Source: JAFAGX01 sp035622175 (GTDB lineage Bacteria > Acidobacteriota > Terriglobia > Terriglobales > Acidobacteriaceae). From it: a DNA stretch of 64,000 bases. Made by a program: the position numbers and the translations under genes. This document shows positions 16,897 through 25,380 of the stretch, one piece after another (the stretch's first letter is position 1; the number at the start of each line of letters is the position of its first letter). A model generated the notes under the pieces. That model ran no database searches. It was not told the DNA's origin and was given only the letters and a program-made list of their open reading frames with translations. Where the stretch lies: the NCBI GenBank assembly GCA_035622175.1, contig DASPVV010000121.1:1-64000 (forward strand). The letters run 5' to 3'.

Positions 16897-17032
16897 ATTC
16901 TTGGCGACGAGCCGAGCCAACCCCCAAGCGTCCCGGGTCGAACCCTCGCTAGAGCGTCCGGGGATCATTCTTCGTCGATCAAGCGCAGGCTTTGTGTAGA
17001 ATTGAGTAGGCGTCGGAGTCGTTCCCTAACCA

Positions 17033-19618
17033 TTGTCTTTTCTCTCCCAACTCAACCCGCAACAACGGGAGGCAGTCGAGTCGACCGCCGGCCCGATTCT
17101 GATTCTTGCCGGAGCGGGCAGCGGCAAAACGCGTGTCATCACCTACCGTATCGCCCATCTCATCGAGAACCTCGGCGTGCGGCCGGAAGCCATCTTGGCC
17201 ATGACCTTCACCAACAAGGCCGCAGCCGAGATGGTCTCGCGGGTGGACCAGTTGGTGGGAGGGCGGTCGGTGGTGAAACCGCTGATCGCGACCTTCCATT
17301 CCCTCTGCGTACGCATTCTGCGGAGAGACATTGAGGCACTTCGGATTCCCTCTGCCACCCCGGGTGCTCCTCCCCTGGGGCTCACCAAACAGTTCGTCAT
17401 CTACGATGAAGCCGACCAACAGCAGCTGATCAAGTCGGTGATGCGACGGTTGGGCACGGATGACAAACAACTGACGCCGCGATCCGCTCTCGCGCAGATT
17501 TCCTGGGCAAAGAACCATCTGCTCGATCCGCAGGAAGTGTATTTGCAGTCGGCCGATCCGCGGACGGAACAAGTGGCGCAAATCTACGCTGAGTACAAGA
17601 AGGAACTGGCGCGGGCGAATGCGCTAGACTTCGACGATCTCCTGCTCGAGGCCTTGCGCCTGCTCAAAGCCGTGCCGCGAGTACGGGAGTACTACAATCG
17701 CCGCTACGAATATGTTCTGGTGGACGAATACCAGGATACCAACCGTCCCCAGTACGAACTCCTGCGGCTGCTGGCGGCGACCCACCACAATGTCTGCGCC
17801 GTCGGCGACGAGGATCAGTCGATCTATTCCTGGCGCGGGGCGGAGATTCGTAACATTCTCGAGTTCGAAAAGGATTTTCCGGGATCGAAGATTGTGCGCC
17901 TGGAGCAGAACTATCGATCGACCCAAACCATTCTCTCTGCCGCGGCAGCGGTGGTCTCGAACAATCACCAACGCAAGGGGAAGAATCTCTGGACCGCCCG
18001 TGTCGGTGGCAGCAAGATCGGGTACTATGAAGCACCCGATGGGGAAAATGAGGCGCTTTACGTCGCCGACTCCATCGCGCGCTATCTTCGTCAGGCTGCG
18101 GACCAAGGCCTGGAGCCACGCGCGGCGGTGCTCTATCGCATCAATTCCCAGTCCCGGATGTTTGAAGAGGCCATGCGCCGCTATCAATTGAAGTACAGCG
18201 TGGTCGGTGGCTTCTCTTTCTATGAACGCTCGGAGATCAAGGATTTCATCTCCTATCTCAAACTGATCCATAACCTCGACGATTCCATCGCGCTCTTGCG
18301 AGTCATCAACACGCCGTCGCGCGGCATCGGGAGGGCTACCCTGGAGACTCTGGAACGGCTGGCGCTCGAGTCCGGCCTTTCCTTGTGGGCTGCCATCGGC
18401 GAGGCCATCGCCCGTCAGCTGTTAGCTCCGCGTGCCTTGGCCGGTCTTTGCAATTTTCAGGAATTGATCGTGGATGCGCGTGCCATGCTGGCCGGAACTT
18501 ACCTGGAGCGTCTGGAGGAAACCGCGCATGGTCCTGAGCTTGCGGCCGCCGGTCCCTCTGACCCTGAGGACGCGGGGGTTGGCTTTGACCCGGCGGCTCT
18601 GGGAGAACCGGAGACGAAGGAATCGGCGGCGGGAGGCAGCGAACGCACGCTGCAGCCAGAAGGGATGCCGGAGCCATTCCGCACGCCTGGAGGTCCCGCC
18701 AGCACCGGCGAAATTCTGAAATTCCTGTTTGATCGCACCGGCTACGTCAAACAACTCGAAATGGAAGATACTGCGGAAGCCAATTCGCGAATTGAGAACC
18801 TGAAAGAACTGGTCAACGCCGCCATGGACTCACGCGACCGCGGCGAAACTCTCGATCAGTTCCTGGATCACGCCGCCCTCGTCAGCGACGCGGATGCCTA
18901 TGATGAACGAGCCCAAGTAACCCTCATGACGCTGCACGCCGCCAAAGGCCTCGAATTTCCCCTGGTGTTTCTTTCTGGACTCGAAGAAGGGCTCTTTCCC
19001 CACTCCCGCACTTTTCTCGAACCCGACGCCATCGAAGAGGAACGGCGCCTGTGCTACGTAGGCATGACCCGCGCCATGGATACACTGATCCTGACCCGCG
19101 CCGCATACCGCCGCCGCTATGGCACCGGCCTCCCCGACGCGGCGGTCGCCTCGCGTTTTCTCGAGGAGATACCGCCGGAGCTGATCGAAGAGCTGGGTGT
19201 ACGCCGCGAATCCCGAGCCTCCGTCCGAAGCGCGCCGCCGTGGCGATTCGAGGAAACCGACGTAGACGCCACCGAGTATGCCTATGAGGACGAGGATCAG
19301 AGGGCGACCCCGGCGGCCCGGCGCCTGGGGGGCCCGTCGCGGCGATCATTTTCGGCTGGCAGCTACAATTTCCCCGAAGCCATTGCCGAGTTCTTCGCTT
19401 CCCGGGGCAAGAAGTTCACCCTTGCCAAGTTGCCGGGCGAGGCCCCCAAGGGCGCGAAGGGATTCCGTCCGGGTCAGAGGGTGAAACACCCGAAATACGG
19501 GGAAGGCACGGTCTACCTACGAGAAGGAGAAGGTGATCATGCCAAGATTACGGTACAATTCCCTCGGTTTGGCCGGAAGAAGCTGGTCGAGAAGTATGCG
19601 CAGCTCGAGCGGGCCTAA
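17033..19618 (+). CDS. pcrA: UvrD/PcrA-type 3'-5' DNA helicase
   Basis: 861 residues from TTG 17033. SF1A helicase motifs are in order: Q motif (LNPQQREAV), Walker A (GAGSGKT), Ia (TFTNKAAAEM), II (LVDEYQDTN), III (VGDEDQSIYSWRGA), IV (LEQNYRST), V (VTLMTLHAAKGLEFP), VI (LCYVGMTRAMDTL). Between about residues 490 and 560 there is an acidic, Gly/Pro-rich insertion in the 2B region. The C-terminus carries the PcrA tudor-like domain (RPGQRVKHPKYGEGTVYLREG) that contacts RNA polymerase. Roles are nucleotide-excision and replication-conflict repair. The TTG start lacks a visible ribosome site, but the Q motif begins seven residues later. Confidence 0.95.
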   Translation: MSFLSQLNPQQREAVESTAGPILILAGAGSGKTRVITYRIAHLIENLGVRPEAILAMTFTNKAAAEMVSRVDQLVGGRSVVKPLIATFHSLCVRILRRDIEALRIPSATPGAPPLGLTKQFVIYDEADQQQLIKSVMRRLGTDDKQLTPRSALAQISWAKNHLLDPQEVYLQSADPRTEQVAQIYAEYKKELARANALDFDDLLLEALRLLKAVPRVREYYNRRYEYVLVDEYQDTNRPQYELLRLLAATHHNVCAVGDEDQSIYSWRGAEIRNILEFEKDFPGSKIVRLEQNYRSTQTILSAAAAVVSNNHQRKGKNLWTARVGGSKIGYYEAPDGENEALYVADSIARYLRQAADQGLEPRAAVLYRINSQSRMFEEAMRRYQLKYSVVGGFSFYERSEIKDFISYLKLIHNLDDSIALLRVINTPSRGIGRATLETLERLALESGLSLWAAIGEAIARQLLAPRALAGLCNFQELIVDARAMLAGTYLERLEETAHGPELAAAGPSDPEDAGVGFDPAALGEPETKESAAGGSERTLQPEGMPEPFRTPGGPASTGEILKFLFDRTGYVKQLEMEDTAEANSRIENLKELVNAAMDSRDRGETLDQFLDHAALVSDADAYDERAQVTLMTLHAAKGLEFPLVFLSGLEEGLFPHSRTFLEPDAIEEERRLCYVGMTRAMDTLILTRAAYRRRYGTGLPDAAVASRFLEEIPPELIEELGVRRESRASVRSAPPWRFEETDVDATEYAYEDEDQRATPAARRLGGPSRRSFSAGSYNFPEAIAEFFASRGKKFTLAKLPGEAPKGAKGFRPGQRVKHPKYGEGTVYLREGEGDHAKITVQFPRFGRKKLVEKYAQLERA

Positions 19619-19684
19619 GAGGCCTCCTGACCGGCCGCCAACGCGCAGGATCCTCTAACGACCGAACGAGGTGGGACATCAGGC

Positions 19685-19846
19685 ATGGCAGATACTAAGA
19701 AGCTCAGCCGGCAAGAACGGAAGACGGCCAAACGCGCATCCCGCAAGAAGCGCAAAACCGAAAAGCCCTTGAAACCTCGCGAGTACGCCCGCGGCTCGAA
19801 GAAACGCAAGGTGAAGAAGATGGCCCGCGGTCAAGCCAAGCGCTAG
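19685..19846 (+). CDS. Very basic 53-aa protein
   Basis: 53 codons from ATG 19685, with GAGGTGGGA upstream as ribosome site. 25 of 53 residues are Lys or Arg, starting MADTKKLSRQERKTAKRASR and ending KKMARGQAKR. There is no hydrophobic core, so the protein is probably disordered or folds on nucleic acid, as small histone-H1-like or ribosome-associated peptides do. It lies 66 bases after the helicase stop and may share its transcript. A random GC-rich frame of this composition is unlikely, and the ribosome site supports a real gene. Confidence 0.6.
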   Translation: MADTKKLSRQERKTAKRASRKKRKTEKPLKPREYARGSKKRKVKKMARGQAKR

Positions 19847-19977
19847 AGAAGTACCGGGTTGCCGATCGATCACGGCACGGGCTTGACAAGAACGAGCTTT
19901 GAGACCGAGACCTGGGTTGGTGTATCTTGGGGCTGGTTGTGGTTCTTTGAGAAAGCGCGGTTAGGAGACAGACTCTT

Positions 19978-21555
19978 TTGGCGCAGACTCCGGTCCATAC
20001 TCCTGCAGGAACCGAACCGGTCCGGACCTCGAACAATCAGCTGTTCTGTTGCAAGTCGATTGACAAGCTGATCGCCGAGGCCAACCAGCCCGGGCACACC
20101 CTCAAGAAGACTCTCGGACCCTGGTCGCTGACCGCGCTTGGCATCGGTGCCATCATCGGCTCGGGCATTTTCGTGCTGACCGGCACGGCGGCAGCGGGCG
20201 AGTTCTTCGAAGCACCCTCGATCCTGCACGCGCAAGTCCTTGATCTGATCGTGAACCTGTTGCGCGGTGGGGGTACGGCACACGTTCTCATGCATGGGCG
20301 GCCGCCCGCCGGTCCCTCGATTGCACTCTCTTTCCTTCTGGTGGCCGTCGCCTGCAGCTTCGCCGGCCTGTGTTATGCCGAGCTGGCTTCCATGATTCCC
20401 ATCGCCGGCAGCGCCTATACATACTCCTATGCCACTCTGGGAGAGATTTTTGCCTGGATTATCGGCTGGGATCTGATTCTGGAGTACGTGGTTAGCAACG
20501 TCGCGGTGGCGATCGCATTCAGTGCCTACACCAAGGCGCAACTGGCGTCCTTTGGACTCAATCTTCCGGACCGATGGTCCACACCCGTCTGGGAAGCGGG
20601 GCACTGGACTGGCTCGTATTTCAATGTGCCCGGCTTTCTCATCATCTTCATCCTTACCGTACTGTTGGTGCGGGGAGTGCGTGAATCGGCCAAAGCCAAC
20701 AACATCATGGTCGCGATCAAAATCGGCGCCATCCTGGTGTTCCTCGTGGTCGGAGGCATGCTGGTGAATCCGCAGAACTGGAGGCCCTTTGCGCCGTCGG
20801 GCTTCGCCGGCGTGGTGACCGGGGGAGCCATCGTCTTCTTTACCTACATCGGCTTCGACTCGGTCTCGACCGCGGCGGAAGAGTCCAAAAATCCCCAACG
20901 CGACCTACCGATCGGGATCATCGGCTCCCTCATCATCTGCACTGTTCTCTATGTTGGCGTGTCGATTGTCCTGCTGGGAATGATGAAGTACACGGCTTTC
21001 ATCTCGGGAGAAGCCGCGATGGCTCCTGTAGCCTACGCGCTCACGGTGTTGGGCGCCAGCCGTTTCTCCCGGTCGGTGATTGTGGTTGGGGCTTTGACCG
21101 GGATGATCTCCTCCTTGCTGGTTTTTCAGTACGGCCAAGCCCGCATCTGGTACGCGATGTCGCGGGATGGTCTTTTCCCGCGGTTGTTTTCGGCGGTTCA
21201 TCCCCGCTTTAAGACGCCGCACTGGTCCACCTGGATTGCGGGATTTGCGGTGGGCGTCCCCTCCGGAATTTTTGCCATCAGCGACGCCGCGGATCTTTGC
21301 AATATTGGTACCCTGTTCGCATTCGCCCTGGTGTCGCTCGGGGTCATTATCCTGCGAAGAACCCAACCTAGCCGCCAGCGCGCGTTCCGCGTACCCTTCG
21401 TCCCCTGGTTCCCCCTGATTTCCATCATTCTGTGCGGCGGGCTCATGACCGGCCTAACCGTCATCACCTGGTTACGATTCGTGGTCTGGCTGGTGGTCGG
21501 TCTCGTGATCTATTGCTTTTACAGCCGGCACCGTAGCGAATTTGCGAAACCATAG
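19978..21555 (+). CDS. APC-family amino acid permease (CAT-like)
   Basis: 525 residues from TTG 19978, with AGGAGA about ten bases upstream. It belongs to the amino acid/polyamine/organocation superfamily, closest in pattern to cationic amino acid transporters: TLGPWSLTALGIGAIIGSGIFVLTG (TM1), MIPIAGSAYTYSYATLGEIFAWIIGWDLILEY, and FFTYIGFDSVSTAAEESKNPQRDLPIGI. About twelve to fourteen membrane helices are expected. Between TM1 and TM2 an unusual insert of about 35 residues (FFEAPSILHAQVLDLIVNL and onward) appears where most relatives have a short loop. Substrate specificity is not readable. Confidence 0.92.
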   Translation: MAQTPVHTPAGTEPVRTSNNQLFCCKSIDKLIAEANQPGHTLKKTLGPWSLTALGIGAIIGSGIFVLTGTAAAGEFFEAPSILHAQVLDLIVNLLRGGGTAHVLMHGRPPAGPSIALSFLLVAVACSFAGLCYAELASMIPIAGSAYTYSYATLGEIFAWIIGWDLILEYVVSNVAVAIAFSAYTKAQLASFGLNLPDRWSTPVWEAGHWTGSYFNVPGFLIIFILTVLLVRGVRESAKANNIMVAIKIGAILVFLVVGGMLVNPQNWRPFAPSGFAGVVTGGAIVFFTYIGFDSVSTAAEESKNPQRDLPIGIIGSLIICTVLYVGVSIVLLGMMKYTAFISGEAAMAPVAYALTVLGASRFSRSVIVVGALTGMISSLLVFQYGQARIWYAMSRDGLFPRLFSAVHPRFKTPHWSTWIAGFAVGVPSGIFAISDAADLCNIGTLFAFALVSLGVIILRRTQPSRQRAFRVPFVPWFPLISIILCGGLMTGLTVITWLRFVVWLVVGLVIYCFYSRHRSEFAKP

Positions 21556-21814
21556 CCTCCATTCGAGGGCTGCAAGAAGATGCGCTTCATCGAAAGCTAA
21601 GCTTCGGTGAAAAAATAGAGGAACTCCCGGAGAAATCCTGGAGGCAAGATGCCTGGCCAACTCGCGGCTGGCGGAGGTGGCAGCTTCCGTGGGCCTGCCG
21701 GATCACGGACGTCCGCTTCAGGACCATCCGGGGAGCAAGAGGAACCACGAGTCGCTTCAGCAAAGTGCGGGCTCGAGTGTCAGACGCCTGCGACAGTGAT
21801 TACAATCGCGATTG

Positions 21815-22828
21815 ATGACACACACGCCTGGGCAAGCACCGAGCAGCTTCATCCGTCAGCTTCCAAAGGCCGAACTGCACGTGCATTTGGAAGGCTCGAT
21901 CGACCCGCCCACGCTGACGGAACTGAGAACCCGGAACGGGAAAACCAGCAACTCCGCTGAGATCGAGCGGCTTTACCAATACAACACTTTCACGGACTTC
22001 CTCACGGCATTCAAGCTGGTAACCGAGGATCTGCGAACTCCCGAAGATTTTGAGTTCGTCAGCTATCGACTGATGGAGAAACTGAAGGCAGAGAATGTTC
22101 TGCACGCGGAAGTATACGTCTCGGTCGGAGTGTACCTGTGGCGGAAGCAGGATTTCGCAGCGCTGTTCGAAGGCTTGGAGCGAGGGCACGAGCGCGGGGA
22201 ACGCGAATTCGGGGTCTCCCTGTTATGGATCTTCGATGCGGTGCGCCAATTCGGTCCAACCGAGGCACAACGCGTTGCCGAACTGGCAGTGCGCTACAAG
22301 GACCGCAACGTCGTCGGATTCGGCACCGGGGGTGATGAGTTGAAAGCCCCACCGGAAATGTTTCGCGGGGTTTACACCTACGCGCGGGAGCACGGACTTC
22401 GGCTTACGGCGCATGCCGGCGAGAACGCGGGGCCGGAATCCATCTGGGGCGCACTCAATCTCCATGCCGAACGCATCGGCCATGGGTTGACCGCTTGCCA
22501 GGATCCGGAACTGGTGGAGGAGCTCTCGCGACGGCAGATCCCGGTCGAGATCTGCCTTAGCAGCAACTTGCTCACCGGGTGTTGCCCATCGATTTCCGAA
22601 CATCCGCTGCGCAACTATTTCGACCAGGGGGTCATGATTACACTCAACACCGACGATCCCGCCATGTTCGCCACTTCCCTTTCGCGAGAATACCAGCTGG
22701 CGCAGGATCACTTTGGCTTCAGCGATGAGCATCTGCGAGAATTGGCGCGGAATTCGTTCGAGGCATCCTTCCTTCCGGCCGCAGACAAGCTCAAGTTCCT
22801 GAACCTATTTGATAGGACAGCCAAATAG
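21815..22828 (+). CDS. Adenosine deaminase-family hydrolase
   Basis: 337 residues (a TTG one codon earlier is possible). All zinc-site motifs of the adenosine/AMP deaminase family are present: HVHLEGS near the N-terminus, the His of LTAHAGE with the catalytic Glu, HAERIGHG, EICLSSNLLTG and the Asp pair in TLNTDDPAMF. The reaction is hydrolytic deamination of adenosine, N6-modified adenosine or adenine. Bacterial members of this length include both adenosine deaminases and ADAL-like N6-methyl-AMP deaminases, which I cannot separate here. A TACAAT at 21801-21806 suggests a near-leaderless transcript. Confidence 0.92.
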   Translation: MTHTPGQAPSSFIRQLPKAELHVHLEGSIDPPTLTELRTRNGKTSNSAEIERLYQYNTFTDFLTAFKLVTEDLRTPEDFEFVSYRLMEKLKAENVLHAEVYVSVGVYLWRKQDFAALFEGLERGHERGEREFGVSLLWIFDAVRQFGPTEAQRVAELAVRYKDRNVVGFGTGGDELKAPPEMFRGVYTYAREHGLRLTAHAGENAGPESIWGALNLHAERIGHGLTACQDPELVEELSRRQIPVEICLSSNLLTGCCPSISEHPLRNYFDQGVMITLNTDDPAMFATSLSREYQLAQDHFGFSDEHLRELARNSFEASFLPAADKLKFLNLFDRTAK

Positions 22829-23472
22829 CTTGGTTCCCAGGCTCCTCGGGCGGAACTCGAGCCCGCATGTCGGATCCCGTTCCTCGACAAACGGTGCTGG
22901 CTTGCGTTTTCTCCCGACGGCCCAGGGGGGAACTCCTGCCAAGCATCTAGTCCGGGCATTCCTGGGACAGGGTCTTGATCGAGCGGATCGTGATGGTGAT
23001 GGGGCCGGCATTGCCCGCATTGTTGAAAGCGTCGTCGCTACTGTCCATGGTGGCCGACTTTGTCCCCGTGATCTTCACTGCAGGTTGCCGTCTTCGTAAA
23101 ATTCTCCATGCGCCTGCCGAGGAGCCCTGTCCGTGCCAGGGGTTCCTTCCTCGATACCCCGTTGAGGGGTCTAGGAGCAACCTCGGAACCCGTGTTTCTA
23201 TGGCTTGGCTCGCCTTGTGTAGAAACCTCCCCCGCTGCCCGAGTTCGATCCCTCTCGAGAATTGTCTACCGTCACTTCCATCGGGTCGTCGACGGGTACT
23301 TGAGAAATCCGTTTAGACGTGAACGCGAACTCCATCATGATCACTTACCAGCCCGTAGCCTCTTCGGCTCAACAATTTGAATTGCCGTTTGAACCAAGAC
23401 CGCGCACCCATCATCAGGCGCCCGGGTGGGGCATGATCCTGGCGCACTGTCTCGCCTGGGACAAGCGGAAAC
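22829..23472 (+). other. Non-coding stretch with a possible minus-strand gene remnant
   Basis: About 640 bases between adenosine deaminase and the minus-strand terminator. On the minus strand, 22947-23075 reads VKITGTKSATMDSSDDAFNN and then GPITITIRSIKTLSQECPD, a protein-like tail with no start or ribosome site, perhaps the last part of a lost gene. On the plus strand a frame from 23337 (MITYQPVASSAQQFELPFE) has no ribosome site and runs through the terminator. No RNA gene was seen. Confidence 0.25.
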
Positions 23473-23504
23473 AAAAAAACCCCTCACGATTTTCGCGTGA
23501 GAGG
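23473..23504 (-). terminator. Rho-independent terminator of the 13-aa peptide unit
   Basis: On the minus strand CCTCTCACG (23504-23496) pairs with CGTGAGGGG (23488-23480) around a seven-base loop. That is a 9-bp stem with one G-U pair, followed directly by seven T (23479-23473). It lies about 40 bases after the stop of the tiny lysine-rich ORF and is the strongest terminator in the window. Confidence 0.85.
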
Positions 23505-23545
23505 CTTTTGGAACTTGATTTGCGAAGCCATCATTCTTGCGACGA

Positions 23546-23587
23546 TTAGTGTTTTTTCTTCTTCGCAGCTTTTTTCTTGGCTGGCAT
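23546..23587 (-). CDS. 13-aa lysine-rich micropeptide
   Basis: ATG at 23587 encodes MPAKKKAAKKKKH, then TAA. GGAGGA (23599-23594) sits six bases before the ATG, a near-ideal ribosome site. A TTGACA lies about 100 bases upstream and a strong terminator about 40 bases downstream, so this short frame is the only obvious coding content of a compact transcript of roughly 185 bases. The sequence resembles the Lys/Ala tail of histone-H1-like proteins. It might bind nucleic acid or membrane, or the transcript may be a small RNA with a leader peptide. No homologue is known to me. Confidence 0.5.
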   Translation of the reverse strand: MPAKKKAAKKKKH

Positions 23588-23664
23588 GAAGCTTCCTCCG
23601 TGAACGATTTTCCCTTGCGAGCGTAGCCGCTTGAATCACCGGCGGCAACGTTCTTCACCCCCAG

Positions 23665-23694
23665 ATATTGCTGAGGATTAAAGTCGTTGTCAAT
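23665..23694 (-). promoter_or_regulatory. Putative promoter of the micropeptide unit
   Basis: Reading the minus strand, TTGACA (23694-23689) is a perfect -35 box, followed after 18 bases by CAATAT (23670-23665), a weak -10 with three consensus matches. A start near 23658 would leave a leader of about 70 bases before the ATG. The convergence of promoter, ribosome site and terminator supports the unit. Confidence 0.45.
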
Positions 23695-23765
23695 AGAATT
23701 CTTCGTGCGCCAAGCATCTGGGGACGATGGATGCGCGCGCGATTGTCGTACACTGCTCTACCACG

Positions 23766-25358
23766 ATGGTCGAAAACCCGATCGAACTCGAAATCTTCAA
23801 GAACCTGTTTCACTCGGTGGCGGAGGAAATGGGCGCGGCTTTGCGCCGCACCGCCTTCTCCCCCAACATCAAAGAGCGGCGCGACTACTCCTGCGCTGTG
23901 TTTGACAGCCGAGGAGACGTGGTTGCCATGGGCGATCACATGCCCGTGCATCTCGGTTCGATGCCCATGTCGGTGCGTGCCCTGCTGGATAGTTTCCCCC
24001 TGGAGCGGGGAGACGTCGCCATACTGAATGACCCGTTCCGCGGGGGAACCCACCTGCCCGACATCACCTTGCTCGCGCCCTTCTATTGCTCGAGCAAGAG
24101 CCGGCGGCCGGATTTCTATCTCGGCACGCGCGCCCATCACGCAGATGTGGGCGGCACCTTCCCCGGGTCCATGGGTCTGTGCCGGGAGATTTATCAGGAG
24201 GGACTCCGCATTCCTCCCATGAAGATTATGCGTGGCGGCGTTCTCGCATCCGAGGTTCTTGCCCTGCTTTTAAGCAATGTCCGGACTCCGCGCGAGCGCG
24301 AGGGAGACCTGGGAGCGCAAATCGCCGCCGGTCACACCGGGGCAGAGCGGTTGCAGGCAATCTGTTCCCGCTATGGAGCGGCGCGCATGCAACGTGCGGC
24401 GCGAGAGCTGTTCGAGTATTCCGAAGAAATGATGAGCGTTTTTTTAGCCCAAGTTCCCCGCGGATCGTACACGGCGGCAGACTTCCTGGATAATGATGGC
24501 ATCCGCGACCAAGCGGTGAAGATCGCCGTCCGGGTGGAGTTTCCCGACCGGAGGAAACGGCAGCGTGGCGCTCACGCTATCGTGAATTTCACCGGAAGTG
24601 CGCCGCAGGTCGAAGGCAGCGTCAATGCGGTCGAAGCGATCACCTACTCCGCCTGCTTCTACGTATTCCGATGCCTGCTGGCGGAGGATGTGCCGGCTAC
24701 CGCCGGGCTGATGCGCCCCATCCAAGTCATCGTCCCGGAGGGCACGGTCCTCCATGCCCGCCCTCCCGCCGCGGTTGCAGGCGGAAACGTCGAAACATCG
24801 CAGCGGGTCGTCGATGTCCTGTTGCGAGCCTTGGCCAAAGCGATTCCGGAGCGGATTCCGGCGGCGGCATCGGGAACCATGCATAATCTGACGATCGGCG
24901 GAATCGACCCCCGCACTCACGAACCATTCGCCTACTACGAAACCATCGCTGGCGGGATGGGCGCGCGTCCCACAAAAGCCGGGGTTTCGGGCGTACATAC
25001 GCACATGACGAACTCGCTCAATACTCCGGCTGAGGCGCTCGAGTACGCCTATCCTCTGCGGGTGCGCCGATACAGCCTGCGTGTGGGGAGCGGAGGGCGG
25101 GGAAGGCACCGCGGGGGGGATGGAATCATTCGCGAGATCGAAGTGCGCACCGATGCCGAGGTTACGCTGCTCGCCGAGCGCCATCTGCGCGGGCCGTACG
25201 GCTTGTGGGGCGGGCAAGACGGAAGGCCGGGGAAGGCGGTGCTGGTGCGCGCGGATGGTTCCCAAGAAACGCTGCCGGGAAAGTTCCATCTCCGCTTGCG
25301 CAAAGGTGAGCGGATACGCGTGGAGACCCCGGGCGGCGGCGGCTGGAAAGGTGCATAA
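23766..25358 (+). CDS. Hydantoinase B/oxoprolinase-family protein (HyuB)
   Basis: ATG 23766 gives 530 residues beginning MVENPIELEIFKNLFHSVAEEMG, matching the usual family start; ATG 23727 would add 13 residues. Conserved blocks are NIKERRDYSCAVFD, GDHMPVHLGSMP, AILNDPFRGGTHLPDIT, RAHHADVGGTFPGSM, and the Gly-rich end (RVGSGGRGRHRGGDGI; ETPGGGGWKG). HyuB subunits normally work with HyuA in ATP-dependent opening of hydantoins or 5-oxoproline, or as acetone or acetophenone carboxylase parts. No HyuA is next to it here. The substrate is therefore open. Confidence 0.9.
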   Translation: MVENPIELEIFKNLFHSVAEEMGAALRRTAFSPNIKERRDYSCAVFDSRGDVVAMGDHMPVHLGSMPMSVRALLDSFPLERGDVAILNDPFRGGTHLPDITLLAPFYCSSKSRRPDFYLGTRAHHADVGGTFPGSMGLCREIYQEGLRIPPMKIMRGGVLASEVLALLLSNVRTPREREGDLGAQIAAGHTGAERLQAICSRYGAARMQRAARELFEYSEEMMSVFLAQVPRGSYTAADFLDNDGIRDQAVKIAVRVEFPDRRKRQRGAHAIVNFTGSAPQVEGSVNAVEAITYSACFYVFRCLLAEDVPATAGLMRPIQVIVPEGTVLHARPPAAVAGGNVETSQRVVDVLLRALAKAIPERIPAAASGTMHNLTIGGIDPRTHEPFAYYETIAGGMGARPTKAGVSGVHTHMTNSLNTPAEALEYAYPLRVRRYSLRVGSGGRGRHRGGDGIIREIEVRTDAEVTLLAERHLRGPYGLWGGQDGRPGKAVLVRADGSQETLPGKFHLRLRKGERIRVETPGGGGWKGA

Positions 25359-25380
25359 TAACTCGGAGGTGAACGAGCCA

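Noticed and set aside
16930..16965. GGGTCGAACCC resembling a T-arm
   Set aside because: The loop is too short and no cloverleaf can be built.
19870..20898. 342-codon minus-strand frame over the APC permease
   Set aside because: Antisense to a clear membrane transporter and compositionally odd.
21649..21960. 103-codon frame with GGAGG upstream, overlapping the adenosine deaminase start
   Set aside because: The ribosome site is good, but the product is low-complexity and overlaps the conserved deaminase N-terminus by about 145 bases in another frame.
23230..23270. tRNA T-arm-like stretch containing GAGTTCGATCC
   Set aside because: Stem pairing fails and no acceptor or anticodon arms could be placed around it.
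23319..23549. 76-codon plus-strand frame (contains MITYQPVASS)
   Set aside because: No ribosome site, and it runs through the strong minus-strand terminator.
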